From JAVBKE01 sp031554215 (GTDB lineage: Bacteria > Bacillota > Bacilli > JARBTR01), in assembly GCA_031554215.1 (NCBI GenBank), contig JAVBKF010000028.1:1-46633 (forward strand): DNA of 46,633 bases, given 5' to 3'. Both the position numbers and the translations under genes were made by a program. Below are positions 7,795 to 15,946 of this stretch, one piece after another. The notes beneath the pieces were generated by a model that made no database searches, was not told the DNA's origin, and saw only the letters and a list, made by a program, of their open reading frames with translations. Within the stretch, counting starts at the first letter, position 1. Each line of letters opens with the position of its first letter.

Positions 7795-9837
7795 TTAAAA
7801 CAGCTTCTTATACCAAGGTGCCTTCTTTTCTTCTTTCTTTGGTTTTTTAGATTTATGTTGCTTAGACTCCTTTAATGAACCATGCAAGTAACAATGATCA
7901 GTTGGTTCCGTTCCTTTTGAAAAATAGGTTAGCCGGCTTACAGGGCAGTCTTTACCAGCGAGAAGCCCAGTTTCAGGATCAATAGTAACAGCAACAACAT
8001 CCTTTGGAATGGTCATTTCTGAGACAGGCACTGCTGCTAAATCGTTTTCCATGATGCCGACCCAGATATTCTTTGCAAATTTCTGCTCCGTCCATAGCTC
8101 GAGTTTCTTGTTTGTATCATAACCAATCCAGACACCAGTCGTTAAATCGGGTGTGAAGCCAATCATCCAATTATCTGTATTGGTTGAACCAGATTTAGCA
8201 GCGTACTCATGTGTAATTTTATTCATCACAGAAGTACCGGTCACAGTGGTATAGCCGTTCAGTCTGGGATCGAAAATTCCTTTCATCATTTGCGCGACGA
8301 CAAAGGATTTACCCGCATCTAGTTCTTGCTTGTTGTTCTCTTTGCGCGTGTAAAGGACTTTCCCTTTGTAGTCCGTGATTGAAGTAATATAGGTTGGCTT
8401 CACTTTCTGTCCTTCATTGGCAAAGTAATTGAATGCATTGGTAATCTCAATTGGCCGGAGAACAGATGTGCCGAGTGCCGCAGAAGGCAGCCGGTCGAAC
8501 TTTGATTTAATGCCAAACCTTGCGCCCATTGATGCCAATTTATCCTCGCCAAGAAATAGGTTGGTTTTCACAGCATAGATGTTATCCGACACTGCGAGTG
8601 CCTGAGCCATAGTAATTTCTTTATTCGCATATTGGTTGTTAAAGTTATGCGGTGTGTAGGTATTTCTACCGTCATCATAACTGAATGACGTTGCTTCACT
8701 GCGAATCGTTGTCGATGGTGTAAACCCGTTTTCAAGTGCTGTGTAGTATAGAATTGGCTTGATCGTTGACCCGGGTTGACGAAGACTTTGGGTGGCGCGG
8801 TTGAATGGTGATTGCACATAATCACGTCCACCGATCATCGCTTTCACATCGCCGTTTTTAGGATTCATTGTAATCACAGCTAACTGAATATCTGACTGCG
8901 CTGGGATCGTCTCTTGAACAACCTGTTCAGCATTTTTTTGGGCATTGACGTTGAGCGTTGTATGGATACGTAATCCGCCTTGCGTAAGGAGTTCGGGCCG
9001 GTCAGATAGAATCCGCACCACTTCTTTCTTGGCTTCATCTTGGAAGTAAGGAGCAACGGCTTCGTACAATGATTCATCAGATCCATAGAAGTGAAGCGGT
9101 TCTACTAGGGCTTGAGCTTTCTCTTGTTGTGTAATTTTACCTGTTTCAACGAGTTCGCCAAGGATAACCGCCTGGCGCTCCTTGGCATTCTTCTCAGAAA
9201 ATAACGGCGAGTAAATGCTAGGACCCTTTGGAATCCCTGCAAGCAAAGTAGCTTCAGCTAAATCAAGCGACTTTGCTGGCTTATGAAAAAAGAACTGGCT
9301 CGCGGCTTCAACACCATACATGCCATGCCCAAAATAAATCGTATTGATATAGCCTTCTAGAATCTCCTTCTTTGAATAATTAGCCTCGATTCGTAATGCA
9401 TAGAGTGCCTCGGTGAGTTTCCTGCTCCATGTTTTTTCTTGGCTGAGGTAAAGGTTCTTAGCATACTGCTGTGAAATCGTACTTGCGCCCTGAACTTTCT
9501 TTCGTGCTTTGATATCTGCTAGAATCGCACCACCAAGTCGTTTGAAATCAAGGCCGCGATGCTGATAAAAGGATTGGTCTTCGACCGCTACAATGGCATC
9601 TGTAAAAGTAGGGGAGACTTCATCAAGGGTTGCCCAATAACGCTTATGTCCATTTGATGCTTCACCAATGACTGTGTCATCATCGGCGTAGTAAATCGTT
9701 GTTTGCCCAACCGTTAGGTTTGGCGCACCAGCAATTTTGGCATAGGTCCAAATGGAGAAAACAACAATTAGTATACTCAGTGCGAGTAGCGAACTAAATA
9801 GAATTGTCCACTTTAACCACTTCTTTTCTTGTAACAA
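7795..9837 (-). CDS. pbpG: Class A penicillin-binding protein, PbpG-like
   Basis: A bifunctional peptidoglycan synthase acting outside the membrane. One N-terminal transmembrane helix (about residues 9-30) is followed by a GT51 glycosyltransferase domain: catalytic Glu in AVEDQSFYQHRG at about 86, then GASTISQQYAKNLYL and the EGYINTIYFGHGMYG signature. A transpeptidase domain follows with nucleophile S-T-I-K (RQPGSTIKP), SDN (AVSDNIYAVK) and the K-S-G triad (AAKSGSTNTDNW). The tail is Lys-rich. About 680 residues, like B. subtilis PbpG (YwhE), which is forespore-expressed and supports spore peptidoglycan synthesis. Start: the frame opens with GTG 9846, but GGTTGGAG touches that codon; TTG 9837 is about 8 nt from GGAG and is preferred. 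Confidence 0.85.
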   Translation of the reverse strand: MLQEKKWLKWTILFSSLLALSILIVVFSIWTYAKIAGAPNLTVGQTTIYYADDDTVIGEASNGHKRYWATLDEVSPTFTDAIVAVEDQSFYQHRGLDFKRLGGAILADIKARKKVQGASTISQQYAKNLYLSQEKTWSRKLTEALYALRIEANYSKKEILEGYINTIYFGHGMYGVEAASQFFFHKPAKSLDLAEATLLAGIPKGPSIYSPLFSEKNAKERQAVILGELVETGKITQQEKAQALVEPLHFYGSDESLYEAVAPYFQDEAKKEVVRILSDRPELLTQGGLRIHTTLNVNAQKNAEQVVQETIPAQSDIQLAVITMNPKNGDVKAMIGGRDYVQSPFNRATQSLRQPGSTIKPILYYTALENGFTPSTTIRSEATSFSYDDGRNTYTPHNFNNQYANKEITMAQALAVSDNIYAVKTNLFLGEDKLASMGARFGIKSKFDRLPSAALGTSVLRPIEITNAFNYFANEGQKVKPTYITSITDYKGKVLYTRKENNKQELDAGKSFVVAQMMKGIFDPRLNGYTTVTGTSVMNKITHEYAAKSGSTNTDNWMIGFTPDLTTGVWIGYDTNKKLELWTEQKFAKNIWVGIMENDLAAVPVSEMTIPKDVVAVTIDPETGLLAGKDCPVSRLTYFSKGTEPTDHCYLHGSLKESKQHKSKKPKKEEKKAPWYKKLF

Positions 9838-9870
9838 ATGGAACACTCCAACCTTTTTGAATTGTCTTTT

Positions 9871-9900
9871 TAGTATTGAAATATTTGTAAGATTTTAAAC
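9871..9900 (-). promoter_or_regulatory. Candidate forespore promoter of pbpG
   Basis: On the minus strand, GTTTA (9896-9900) and AATACTA (9871-9877) are 18 nt apart, resembling sigma-F/sigma-G -35 (GywTA) and -10 (CATnnTA) boxes. The distance to the start codon is about 33 nt. Supported by the sporulation role of PbpG but weak as a motif. Confidence 0.35.
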
Positions 9901-9983
9901 GTTATTTGTTTTATTTGTATTTGTTTTTATTCTTTGAGTTGGAAATAGACGATATTCTGAGTGTAAAACTGTCGTGGTATTTG

Positions 9984-10178
9984 CTAAGCTTCTTTATCTA
10001 ATACGGATGGTAGCCGGATTTGGATTTCATACTCTAAAGGCGAGAGGGGTTTTTTGAGACACCATTTACACACGGATACTGGATGGAAGAGGAGAAATAA
10101 TTGATAGAGGTATGTGACCAAACATGATGCAAGGCATGTTTCGTTAGAACTAGGCAAGCAGTCATGTACATTTTCCAA
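9984..10178 (-). CDS. Small Cys-rich hypothetical protein
   Basis: A 64-residue frame on the minus strand. It has seven Cys or so, including DCLPSSNETCLASC near the N-terminus and VCKWCLKKPLSPLE around residues 35-48. The pairing of C-x-x-C with an upstream C-x-x-x-C suggests a small metal-binding or disulfide protein. The composition looks coding rather than random. It would start at TTG 10178, but I see no ribosome site, and it reads divergently from ywiB with only about 50 nt between starts. I recognise no family. It could be a shadow ORF. Confidence 0.35.
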   Translation of the reverse strand: MENVHDCLPSSNETCLASCLVTYLYQLFLLFHPVSVCKWCLKKPLSPLEYEIQIRLPSVLDKEA

Positions 10179-10231
10179 GCAAAATGATATCGTAAGGTTA
10201 CATTAAAATGGAATTACAAGGAGCGCTAGTT

Positions 10232-10654
10232 GTGGGAATGAATGAAGAAAAGAAAGTAAGAATTATCTTTGAATCAAGGGTTGATCGCCAGAAAGTATTT
10301 GAGCTCATGACGTTTGGGTCAATCGTTTTCAAGGGCGAAGACCTCTACATACGCTATGCAGAAGAAACTGTAGAGGGTGAGATTAGGAATGTGATCAAGT
10401 ATAGCGGTGATCAATTGGTCGTCATTCGTAGCGGAGCCATCAATATGCGGCAAATTTTCAAAAAAGGAGAAGAAACCAGCACAACGATGAGAAGTAAGCT
10501 GGCTAATTTGCATGTCGGAGCTAAGACAGATTCACTTCGTTACCTAGAGGATGCGTCGGAGCGTAAACATTTATTAGAGTTTGCTTATGCACTATCTGTT
10601 CAGTACGATACAGTTGGGTATTATGAGATCAGCCTGAAAGCAATCGAAGTATAA
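10232..10654 (+). CDS. ywiB: DUF1934 beta-barrel protein YwiB
   Basis: A 140-residue cytosolic protein of the DUF1934 family, calycin-like beta-barrel, function unknown. The central family motif is clear: VIKYSGDQLVVIRSGAINMR followed by QIFKKGEE, then a C-terminal SLRYLE...YALSVQYDTVGYYEISLK barrel closure. I place the start at GTG 10232 because AAGGAG (10218-10223) is 8 nt upstream; ATG 10208 lies before that site and would add unconserved residues. In B. subtilis the gene precedes argS; here the convergent neighbour is a cardiolipin synthase gene. Confidence 0.8.
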   Translation: MGMNEEKKVRIIFESRVDRQKVFELMTFGSIVFKGEDLYIRYAEETVEGEIRNVIKYSGDQLVVIRSGAINMRQIFKKGEETSTTMRSKLANLHVGAKTDSLRYLEDASERKHLLEFAYALSVQYDTVGYYEISLKAIEV

Positions 10655-10690
10655 ACCCTCAGTCAGCACTTTCCCTTAATCAAGATTGGC

Positions 10691-11881
10691 TCATAAGTAA
10701 GGAGCAAGCCATTTTGCAACTGGTGTTTTTATTTTCTTCCAAATTGACATATGGGCAATTGTACTCAGTGTGATGGGACTTGAGTGTGCAATATCAATCG
10801 CGATCATTTTTTTGAAATCAGCAATGGTTGCTGGGTTTGTAAAGCGGCAGTTCGCCTCATCATTCAGAAAAAAACTACGCATATTAAAATTTGCCGTCCC
10901 CACTTCGATAAATTGTTCGTCAATCGCAATAAATTTCGCATGGTAGAAGCCATTTTCAAAATGGTGAAAAACAGCACCAAGTGGTAGTAGTTTCTTCATG
11001 TAAGGAAACGCTGCTTCTTTGACGAAGAAATGATCCTCCTTAACTGGTAGGATAACCTCTAGGGCAACACCCCTTCGTAAAGCATCTTCGAGTGCCTGCA
11101 TGATATGTTTACTGGGAATGAAATAAGGTGTACCAATCAGTATCGTTGTTTTCGCACTACCGATATAGGCTAGAAATTGCCTCTCCATTGCGCCTGCTTC
11201 ATAAGGAATTAGCTGGATATCACCAGACGATCCTGCTTGTGAAAATAGTGTTGCTTCGTTTTGCAGTTGTTTTGTATCAGGAATGGTGATTTTTCCATAC
11301 CACATATCTTCAAATTCCCGGGCAAAATCGTAGCCAATATCGCCGGAAATTTTCAAGTGATAATCCTTCCAAGGGGATAGTTTTGGACTTTTATGAATGT
11401 ACTCATCACCAACGTTAAATCCACCGACATAGCAGTGGTTTTCATCAATGACCGCAATTTTCTGATGGTTACGAACGAGTAGTGACAGGAAGATATGCGG
11501 AAAACTCGGGACGTGGCTGTACCGAATTTCGCCACCAGCTCGCCGTAATTCCTTCACCAGTTTACGATTGGTACGCAAACAGCCGAACCAGTCTAATAAG
11601 AGGCGTACCTGCACGCCTGCCCCCGCTTTATTAATGAGTAATTGAAGCATTTCCTCACTTAGCTGCCCTTTTTTGATAATGTAAAAAACAATATCAATTT
11701 GTGACTGTGCCATCCTGATATCTTCAAAAAGTGCTGGAAACAGATCAGTGCCATCATTGAAAAACTGCGGCTGCCCGTAGCGAAGTGGATAGGTTCTAAA
11801 CTTTAATTTACGCTTGGCGATTTTCAAATCATATTGAAACCAAATAATGAAGACAGAAAATATGATGAGCAGAATTATCAT
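10691..11881 (-). CDS. clsB: Cardiolipin synthase, ClsB (YwjE)-like
   Basis: A phospholipase-D superfamily enzyme that joins phosphatidylglycerol molecules to make cardiolipin at the membrane. One N-terminal transmembrane helix (residues 1-14) precedes two PLD domains. Each has an HKD motif: HQKIAVIDENHCYVGGFN and HAKFIAIDEQFIEVGTANF. At 396 residues with a single helix it matches YwjE (about 398) and not the longer ClsA, which has two helices. It is divergent from fadF (ywjF), exactly the B. subtilis ywjE-ywjF pairing. No clear terminator is seen in the 36 nt between it and the convergent ywiB. Confidence 0.85.
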   Translation of the reverse strand: MIILLIIFSVFIIWFQYDLKIAKRKLKFRTYPLRYGQPQFFNDGTDLFPALFEDIRMAQSQIDIVFYIIKKGQLSEEMLQLLINKAGAGVQVRLLLDWFGCLRTNRKLVKELRRAGGEIRYSHVPSFPHIFLSLLVRNHQKIAVIDENHCYVGGFNVGDEYIHKSPKLSPWKDYHLKISGDIGYDFAREFEDMWYGKITIPDTKQLQNEATLFSQAGSSGDIQLIPYEAGAMERQFLAYIGSAKTTILIGTPYFIPSKHIMQALEDALRRGVALEVILPVKEDHFFVKEAAFPYMKKLLPLGAVFHHFENGFYHAKFIAIDEQFIEVGTANFNMRSFFLNDEANCRFTNPATIADFKKMIAIDIAHSSPITLSTIAHMSIWKKIKTPVAKWLAPYL

Positions 11882-12076
11882 GTGGTATCTTCATCCCTCT
11901 ATTTAAGTTGTGTATCAGGTTTACGCTGATGATGATTGCTATTGATACTTAGTGCAGATAGCCACCTTAGAGCGAGCGCATTTGACCATCCTTCCAAGAC
12001 GGAGTGTCCAGCGTCGTCCTTCTATTTACCATGCATTCGCATATATTAATAGAAAAAACTAGGGGGGCAGCTACCT

Positions 12077-14122
12077 GTGGAAACACGCTCGCTTGTCAAT
12101 CTTGTTGCAGCCATACTTGTCACAGTATATGCAATTTACTTGTTTGTTTATGTAGTTAAATCACGGATCGATTTTATTCGCTTAGGAAAGGCAGCACGGT
12201 TAGATAGTAGTCCGAAAGAGCGAATCGTGAGTACGTTTATTAGTGTATTTGGTCAAAAAAAGTTACTGCGTGATCGCAAAAGTGGGATCATTCATTTGGC
12301 ACTCTTCTATGGATTTATTCTTGTACAATTCAGCGCGATTGATCTGATTTGGAAAGGGATTGACATTCATGGGCATGTGCCACTGGGTCGTGTCTATCCG
12401 GTATTCACGTTCTCTGGAGAAGTTGTCGCGTTAATGATTTTGCTAGCTGTATATGGTGCTTTCCACCGTAGATTTATTGAAAAATTACCACGACTTAAAC
12501 GAAATTTTAAAGCAGGAATCGTGCTAATTTTCATTGCGATGTTAATGGTGACATCATTCCTAAGTAACAGTATGCTAATGATTTATCATGGTGAACCAGC
12601 TAGCTGGTCAGCACCAATTGCATCGCTGATTAGTCTACTCGTGGGGTGGCTGAACCCAGGTGTTGCGCTGGTATTTTTCTATCTATTTTGGTGGCTTCAT
12701 TTACTTAGTTTGCTCAGCTTCCTTGTTTATATCCCCCAATCTAAACACGCTCATATTATCGTTGCACCAATCAATCTTTTTCTGAGGAGAACCGGGACCC
12801 CAAAGCTACAGCCACTTGATTTAGCAGATGAGACAGCAGAGTCGTTTGGTGTTAGTCAGATTGAGGAACTATCGCAACTACAACTCATTGATTTGTATGC
12901 CTGTGTTGAATGCGGTCGGTGTACCAACGTGTGCCCAGCGAATCTGACAGGGAAGACGCTCTCTCCGATGGCCCTGATTACAAAGATGCGTGATCACCTT
13001 ACACAAAAAGGCGCAGCGATGACTTCAAAAAGGGCGTGGGTGCCGGCACAGTTGTTTTCTGGGGCGATGGGCAATCAGCCTATTATCGCTGGAACTAGTG
13101 GCTCAGGTGAATCCCTTATTGGCGATGTGATTACGCCTGAGGAGCTTTGGGCTTGTACAACCTGTCGCAACTGTGAGGACCAATGTCCCGTTGGGAATGA
13201 GCATGTTGATAAAATTTTGGATATGCGTCGTTACCTAACGCTAATGGAAGGCGCAGTTGACCCACATGCGCAGCGTGTGATGCAGAATATAGAGCGGCAG
13301 GATAATCCGTGGGGCATTCATCGCAAAAGCCGTACGGACTGGCAGCAGGGCTATGAGGTGCCAATCCGTACTGTCAATGAGAACCCTGATTTCGACTATC
13401 TGCTGTGGGTCGGGGCAATGGGATCATTTGATCAGCGCAGTCAGAAAATCACCAAGGCAGTTGTGCGGCTACTCGTAGAAGCAAATGTCTCGTTTGCAAT
13501 CCTTGGCAATGAAGAGAAAAGTTCAGGTGACACACCACGCCGTTTTGGCAACGAATTTCTTTTTCAAGAGCTAGCAGAACAGAATATAGCTTTGTTCAAC
13601 AAATACCATGTCAAAAAAATGATTACAATTGATCCTCATGCTTTTCATGTCTTTAAAAATGAATATCCAGATTTCGGATTTCACGCCGATGTGTATCATC
13701 ATAGTGAAATCTTGGCTATGCTATTACAAGAGAAGCGGCTCATTCCAACGATCACGCTGGATGAGAGAATCACATACCATGATTCCTGTTACCTTGGCCG
13801 CTACAACAATGTCTATGATGCCCCCCGGCAAATTCTTAAGGCCATTGATGGTGTGGAACTTGTAGAGATGGAGCGGAACCGTGAAAATGCCATGTGTTGT
13901 GGTGCGGGTGGTGGACTGATGTGGGTAGAAGAATCATCTCAGGTACGCGTGAATGTTTTGCGTGCTGAGCAAGCGCTAGCCGTAGCACCAACAGTGATTA
14001 GCTCAGGATGTCCCTATTGCTTAACGATGCTAACTGATGGTGTCTCAGCTGTTCAGGAAGAGGAAACAGTTGCGACTTTTGATGTTGCAGAGGTTCTGGC
14101 AATGGCGGTTTTTCCGGCATAA
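12077..14122 (+). CDS. fadF: FadF-like heterodisulfide-reductase-type Fe-S oxidoreductase
   Basis: A 681-residue membrane-bound iron-sulfur oxidoreductase. In B. subtilis FadF is linked to fatty-acid beta-oxidation, probably passing electrons from acyl-CoA dehydrogenase/ETF to the quinone pool. The N-terminal third has about six membrane helices (NarI-like). Two 4Fe-4S motifs follow: CVECGRCTNVCP (about 277) and CTTCRNCEDQCP (about 360). Two CCG domains lie at the C-terminus, with CCGAGGGLMWVEE (about 610) and a final SGCPYCLTM. It starts at GTG with AGGGGG about 10 nt upstream. No acyl-CoA dehydrogenase gene follows, unlike B. subtilis. Confidence 0.85.
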   Translation: METRSLVNLVAAILVTVYAIYLFVYVVKSRIDFIRLGKAARLDSSPKERIVSTFISVFGQKKLLRDRKSGIIHLALFYGFILVQFSAIDLIWKGIDIHGHVPLGRVYPVFTFSGEVVALMILLAVYGAFHRRFIEKLPRLKRNFKAGIVLIFIAMLMVTSFLSNSMLMIYHGEPASWSAPIASLISLLVGWLNPGVALVFFYLFWWLHLLSLLSFLVYIPQSKHAHIIVAPINLFLRRTGTPKLQPLDLADETAESFGVSQIEELSQLQLIDLYACVECGRCTNVCPANLTGKTLSPMALITKMRDHLTQKGAAMTSKRAWVPAQLFSGAMGNQPIIAGTSGSGESLIGDVITPEELWACTTCRNCEDQCPVGNEHVDKILDMRRYLTLMEGAVDPHAQRVMQNIERQDNPWGIHRKSRTDWQQGYEVPIRTVNENPDFDYLLWVGAMGSFDQRSQKITKAVVRLLVEANVSFAILGNEEKSSGDTPRRFGNEFLFQELAEQNIALFNKYHVKKMITIDPHAFHVFKNEYPDFGFHADVYHHSEILAMLLQEKRLIPTITLDERITYHDSCYLGRYNNVYDAPRQILKAIDGVELVEMERNRENAMCCGAGGGLMWVEESSQVRVNVLRAEQALAVAPTVISSGCPYCLTMLTDGVSAVQEEETVATFDVAEVLAMAVFPA

Positions 14123-14141
14123 ATAAGTAGGAGAAAACTTG

Positions 14142-14226
14142 AATTAGTGCGGATGAATGTTGCAGTATCCATTAGAAAATCTGTGATTTGCTGATGTTAA
14201 ATGAAAAAAATAACGCCGCACTAATT
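14142..14226. repeat. 11-bp perfect inverted repeat with 63-nt loop before rpoE
   Basis: AATTAGTGCGG at 14142-14152 is exactly complementary to 14216-14226. The right arm overlaps a TTGACA at 14225-14230. There is no T-run after it, so it is not a standard terminator for fadF; it could be an operator pair, an RNA structure or a small relic element. Confidence 0.6.
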
Positions 14227-14265
14227 GACATTCTTACTATACTTATAGAAAATAGAAGAACGATG

Positions 14266-14296
14266 TTGACAATAGACGTTCAACTATGAATATAAT
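14266..14296 (+). promoter_or_regulatory. Sigma-A promoter of rpoE
   Basis: Perfect TTGACA (14266-14271) and perfect TATAAT (14291-14296) with a long 19-nt spacer, 34 nt before the start codon. Confidence 0.6.
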
Positions 14297-14329
14297 GACA
14301 TTGTCGTACATAAGAAAGGGAGTCACTAA

Positions 14330-14881
14330 ATGAGTTTGAGTAAAAAGAAAGCATTGCACTTTTCTGAGATGTCTTTTATAGAAATTGCTTATGAAATACT
14401 AGGAGAGCAGCACAAGGCAATGTCCTTTAAAGACATGCTTGCAACAGTTACGAAGATTCAAGGATTAACAACTGAACAGCTTGACGAGCGTATTTCACAG
14501 TACTATACGGATGTCAATGTCGACGGACGATTCATGAGCATTGATGGTAAATGGGGACTTAAAGCATGGTATCCCGTCGACCAAATTGATGAAGAAGTTA
14601 CAGTTGTCCCTAAAGTGAAGAAAAAGAAAAGCAAGAAGGCGACGCTGGATGAGGAAATCATTGAAGACCTTGTTGAAGAAGAATTCGATGAATTCATCGA
14701 GGAAATCATTGATGAAGAAGAATTCGATGAAGACTTCGAGGAAGATCTTGATGAGGACATTGAAAGCGTTGTCGATGAAGACCTTGATGAGGTTGAAGCG
14801 GAAGAGGCTCCTTTTGAAATCTCTCTAGATGAAATGGAAAAAGATGAATTAGCTGATGATGAAGAAGCGGAAGAAATGTAG
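14330..14881 (+). CDS. rpoE: DNA-directed RNA polymerase delta subunit
   Basis: Delta binds core RNA polymerase in Gram-positive bacteria, speeds recycling and raises sensitivity to initiating NTP levels. The N-terminal HARE-HTH domain (residues 1-90) shows the SFIEIAYEILGEQHKAMSFKD and YTDVNVDGRFMSIDGKWGLK motifs. A Lys tract (KVKKKKSKK) links to a strongly acidic disordered tail (residues 105-183, almost all Glu/Asp). At 183 residues it is slightly longer than the B. subtilis protein (173) because of the tail. It has its own promoter and terminator. The rpoE-pyrG neighbourhood is conserved in Bacillales, with one membrane-protein gene inserted here. Confidence 0.95.
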   Translation: MSLSKKKALHFSEMSFIEIAYEILGEQHKAMSFKDMLATVTKIQGLTTEQLDERISQYYTDVNVDGRFMSIDGKWGLKAWYPVDQIDEEVTVVPKVKKKKSKKATLDEEIIEDLVEEEFDEFIEEIIDEEEFDEDFEEDLDEDIESVVDEDLDEVEAEEAPFEISLDEMEKDELADDEEAEEM

Positions 14882-14900
14882 TCAATATTGACGGCTATAG

Positions 14901-14942
14901 GACATAGGTATTCTCACTTCGAGAAGCTACCTATGTCTTTTT
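14901..14942 (+). terminator. Terminator of rpoE
   Basis: Stem GACATAGGTA/TACCTATGTC (14901-14910 and 14928-14937) plus an inner TTCTC/GAGAA, followed by TTTTTG. Confidence 0.9.
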
Positions 14943-15106
14943 GCTACAGAACGACTTTCTATACTACTATTTGTAAAATGGATGATTGCTTTTATAGCGA
15001 TCATTAAATCTTCTTTCTCCTTTTTCAAAAAAAAAACACAAAAGTACAAATCTGGTGTATCATTTTTAATATATAGAAAAGATACAAGTATGGAGTTGAG
15101 CGGTTT

Positions 15107-15544
15107 ATGAAAAAGAATCAAGTAATCCAGTTAATACTACCAATCTTATTTTCACCATTACTCTTGGTAATTTATTATTACGAAGAGAAATTGCAGTACG
15201 CATCGCAGTTCGTTGATCAGTACTTATTCCCAGCGGCAGGAGCGATTATTTCAATCCTCCTCCTATTGGTGTATCGCCGTTATTGGCAATACTTACTCAG
15301 CTGTGTACTGATGGCAGCCGTGACTATTTTCTTTGGACATGTCGTGTTGATTGATCTAAGCTTTAGCGAAATCTTCTCTTCGTTTGATACGACTTTTGCG
15401 TTAGTGACCTTGCTTGATACGGTGATTATTCACTGTCTTGCCTGTGTTGGGTTTTGGTTCCTAAAGGGTATTTTCTTTACCCAGACAGACAAAAAGCCTG
15501 CCAGCATACAGCAATCTACTACGGAGACAGTAAAGCCAGAGTAA
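15107..15544 (+). CDS. Polytopic membrane protein of unknown function
   Basis: A 145-residue integral membrane protein with four predicted helices: about residues 8-25 (LILPILFSPLLLVIYYY), 39-56, 60-80 and 95-118. A short Thr/Lys-rich cytoplasmic tail follows. I recognise no family. GGAG lies 11 nt before the ATG, and a terminator closes the gene, so it is a single-gene unit inserted between rpoE and pyrG, which are adjacent in B. subtilis. Confidence 0.65.
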   Translation: MKKNQVIQLILPILFSPLLLVIYYYEEKLQYASQFVDQYLFPAAGAIISILLLLVYRRYWQYLLSCVLMAAVTIFFGHVVLIDLSFSEIFSSFDTTFALVTLLDTVIIHCLACVGFWFLKGIFFTQTDKKPASIQQSTTETVKPE

Positions 15545-15582
15545 ACGTTAAACCAGCAACACTTCAGCACGAACATTTTCAG

Positions 15583-15620
15583 ACGGATAACGCCATTATT
15601 TCTGGGGTTATCCGTTTTTC
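15583..15620 (+). terminator. Terminator of the membrane-protein gene
   Basis: Stem ACGGATAAC (15583-15591) pairs with GTTATCCGT (15607-15615), followed by TTTTTC. Confidence 0.85.
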
Positions 15621-15752
15621 ATTGGGTGATTCACCGTGCGTTTGGTCAATTTGCTAAGCTGGAACAATAGCGCTAGCGCCACTAGTTCACAATTGGTATT
15701 TTCTATTTACAGATAGGTAAATATAAATTGGTGCAAATGTGAAGAACTGCTA

Positions 15753-15792
15753 TTGACTAAAGAAATGCCAGTCGGTACAATACTTATCGGGC
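15753..15792 (+). promoter_or_regulatory. pyrG promoter with GGGC initially transcribed sequence
   Basis: TTGACT (15753-15758), a 17-nt spacer, TACAAT (15776-15781), then GGGC at 15789-15792, seven nt after the -10 box. In B. subtilis, pyrG starts with GGGC, and low CTP makes polymerase stutter and add extra Gs, which then prevent attenuation. The same layout is present here, about 155 nt upstream of pyrG. Confidence 0.8.
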
Positions 15793-15828
15793 ACCCTTTT
15801 TAAAAGAAGGGGAAGACCGTATTTATTC

Positions 15829-15862
15829 GCTCCTGTACATGACTTGTAACGGGGCTTTTTTT
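15829..15862 (+). terminator. pyrG leader attenuator
   Basis: GCTCC (15829-15833) pairs with GGGGC (15851-15855). After a small 2x2 internal loop, TACA/TGTA extends the stem, and seven Ts follow. The pyrimidine-rich 5' arm (CTCC) is the segment that extra 5' Gs would pair with to block the terminator when CTP is scarce. Confidence 0.8.
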
Positions 15863-15946
15863 ATTTTTTGCTACCAAAACGTTTTCTGAGAGTGGGTTTA
15901 TTTCTGTGATTCTCAAAAAAAAAACGATCTAAAAAAGGAGAAATTT

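Noticed and set aside
14503..14760. 85-codon Ser-rich minus-strand ORF
   Set aside because: Antisense shadow of the Glu/Asp-rich tail of rpoE; low-complexity Ser repeats are the complement of GAA/GAT codons.
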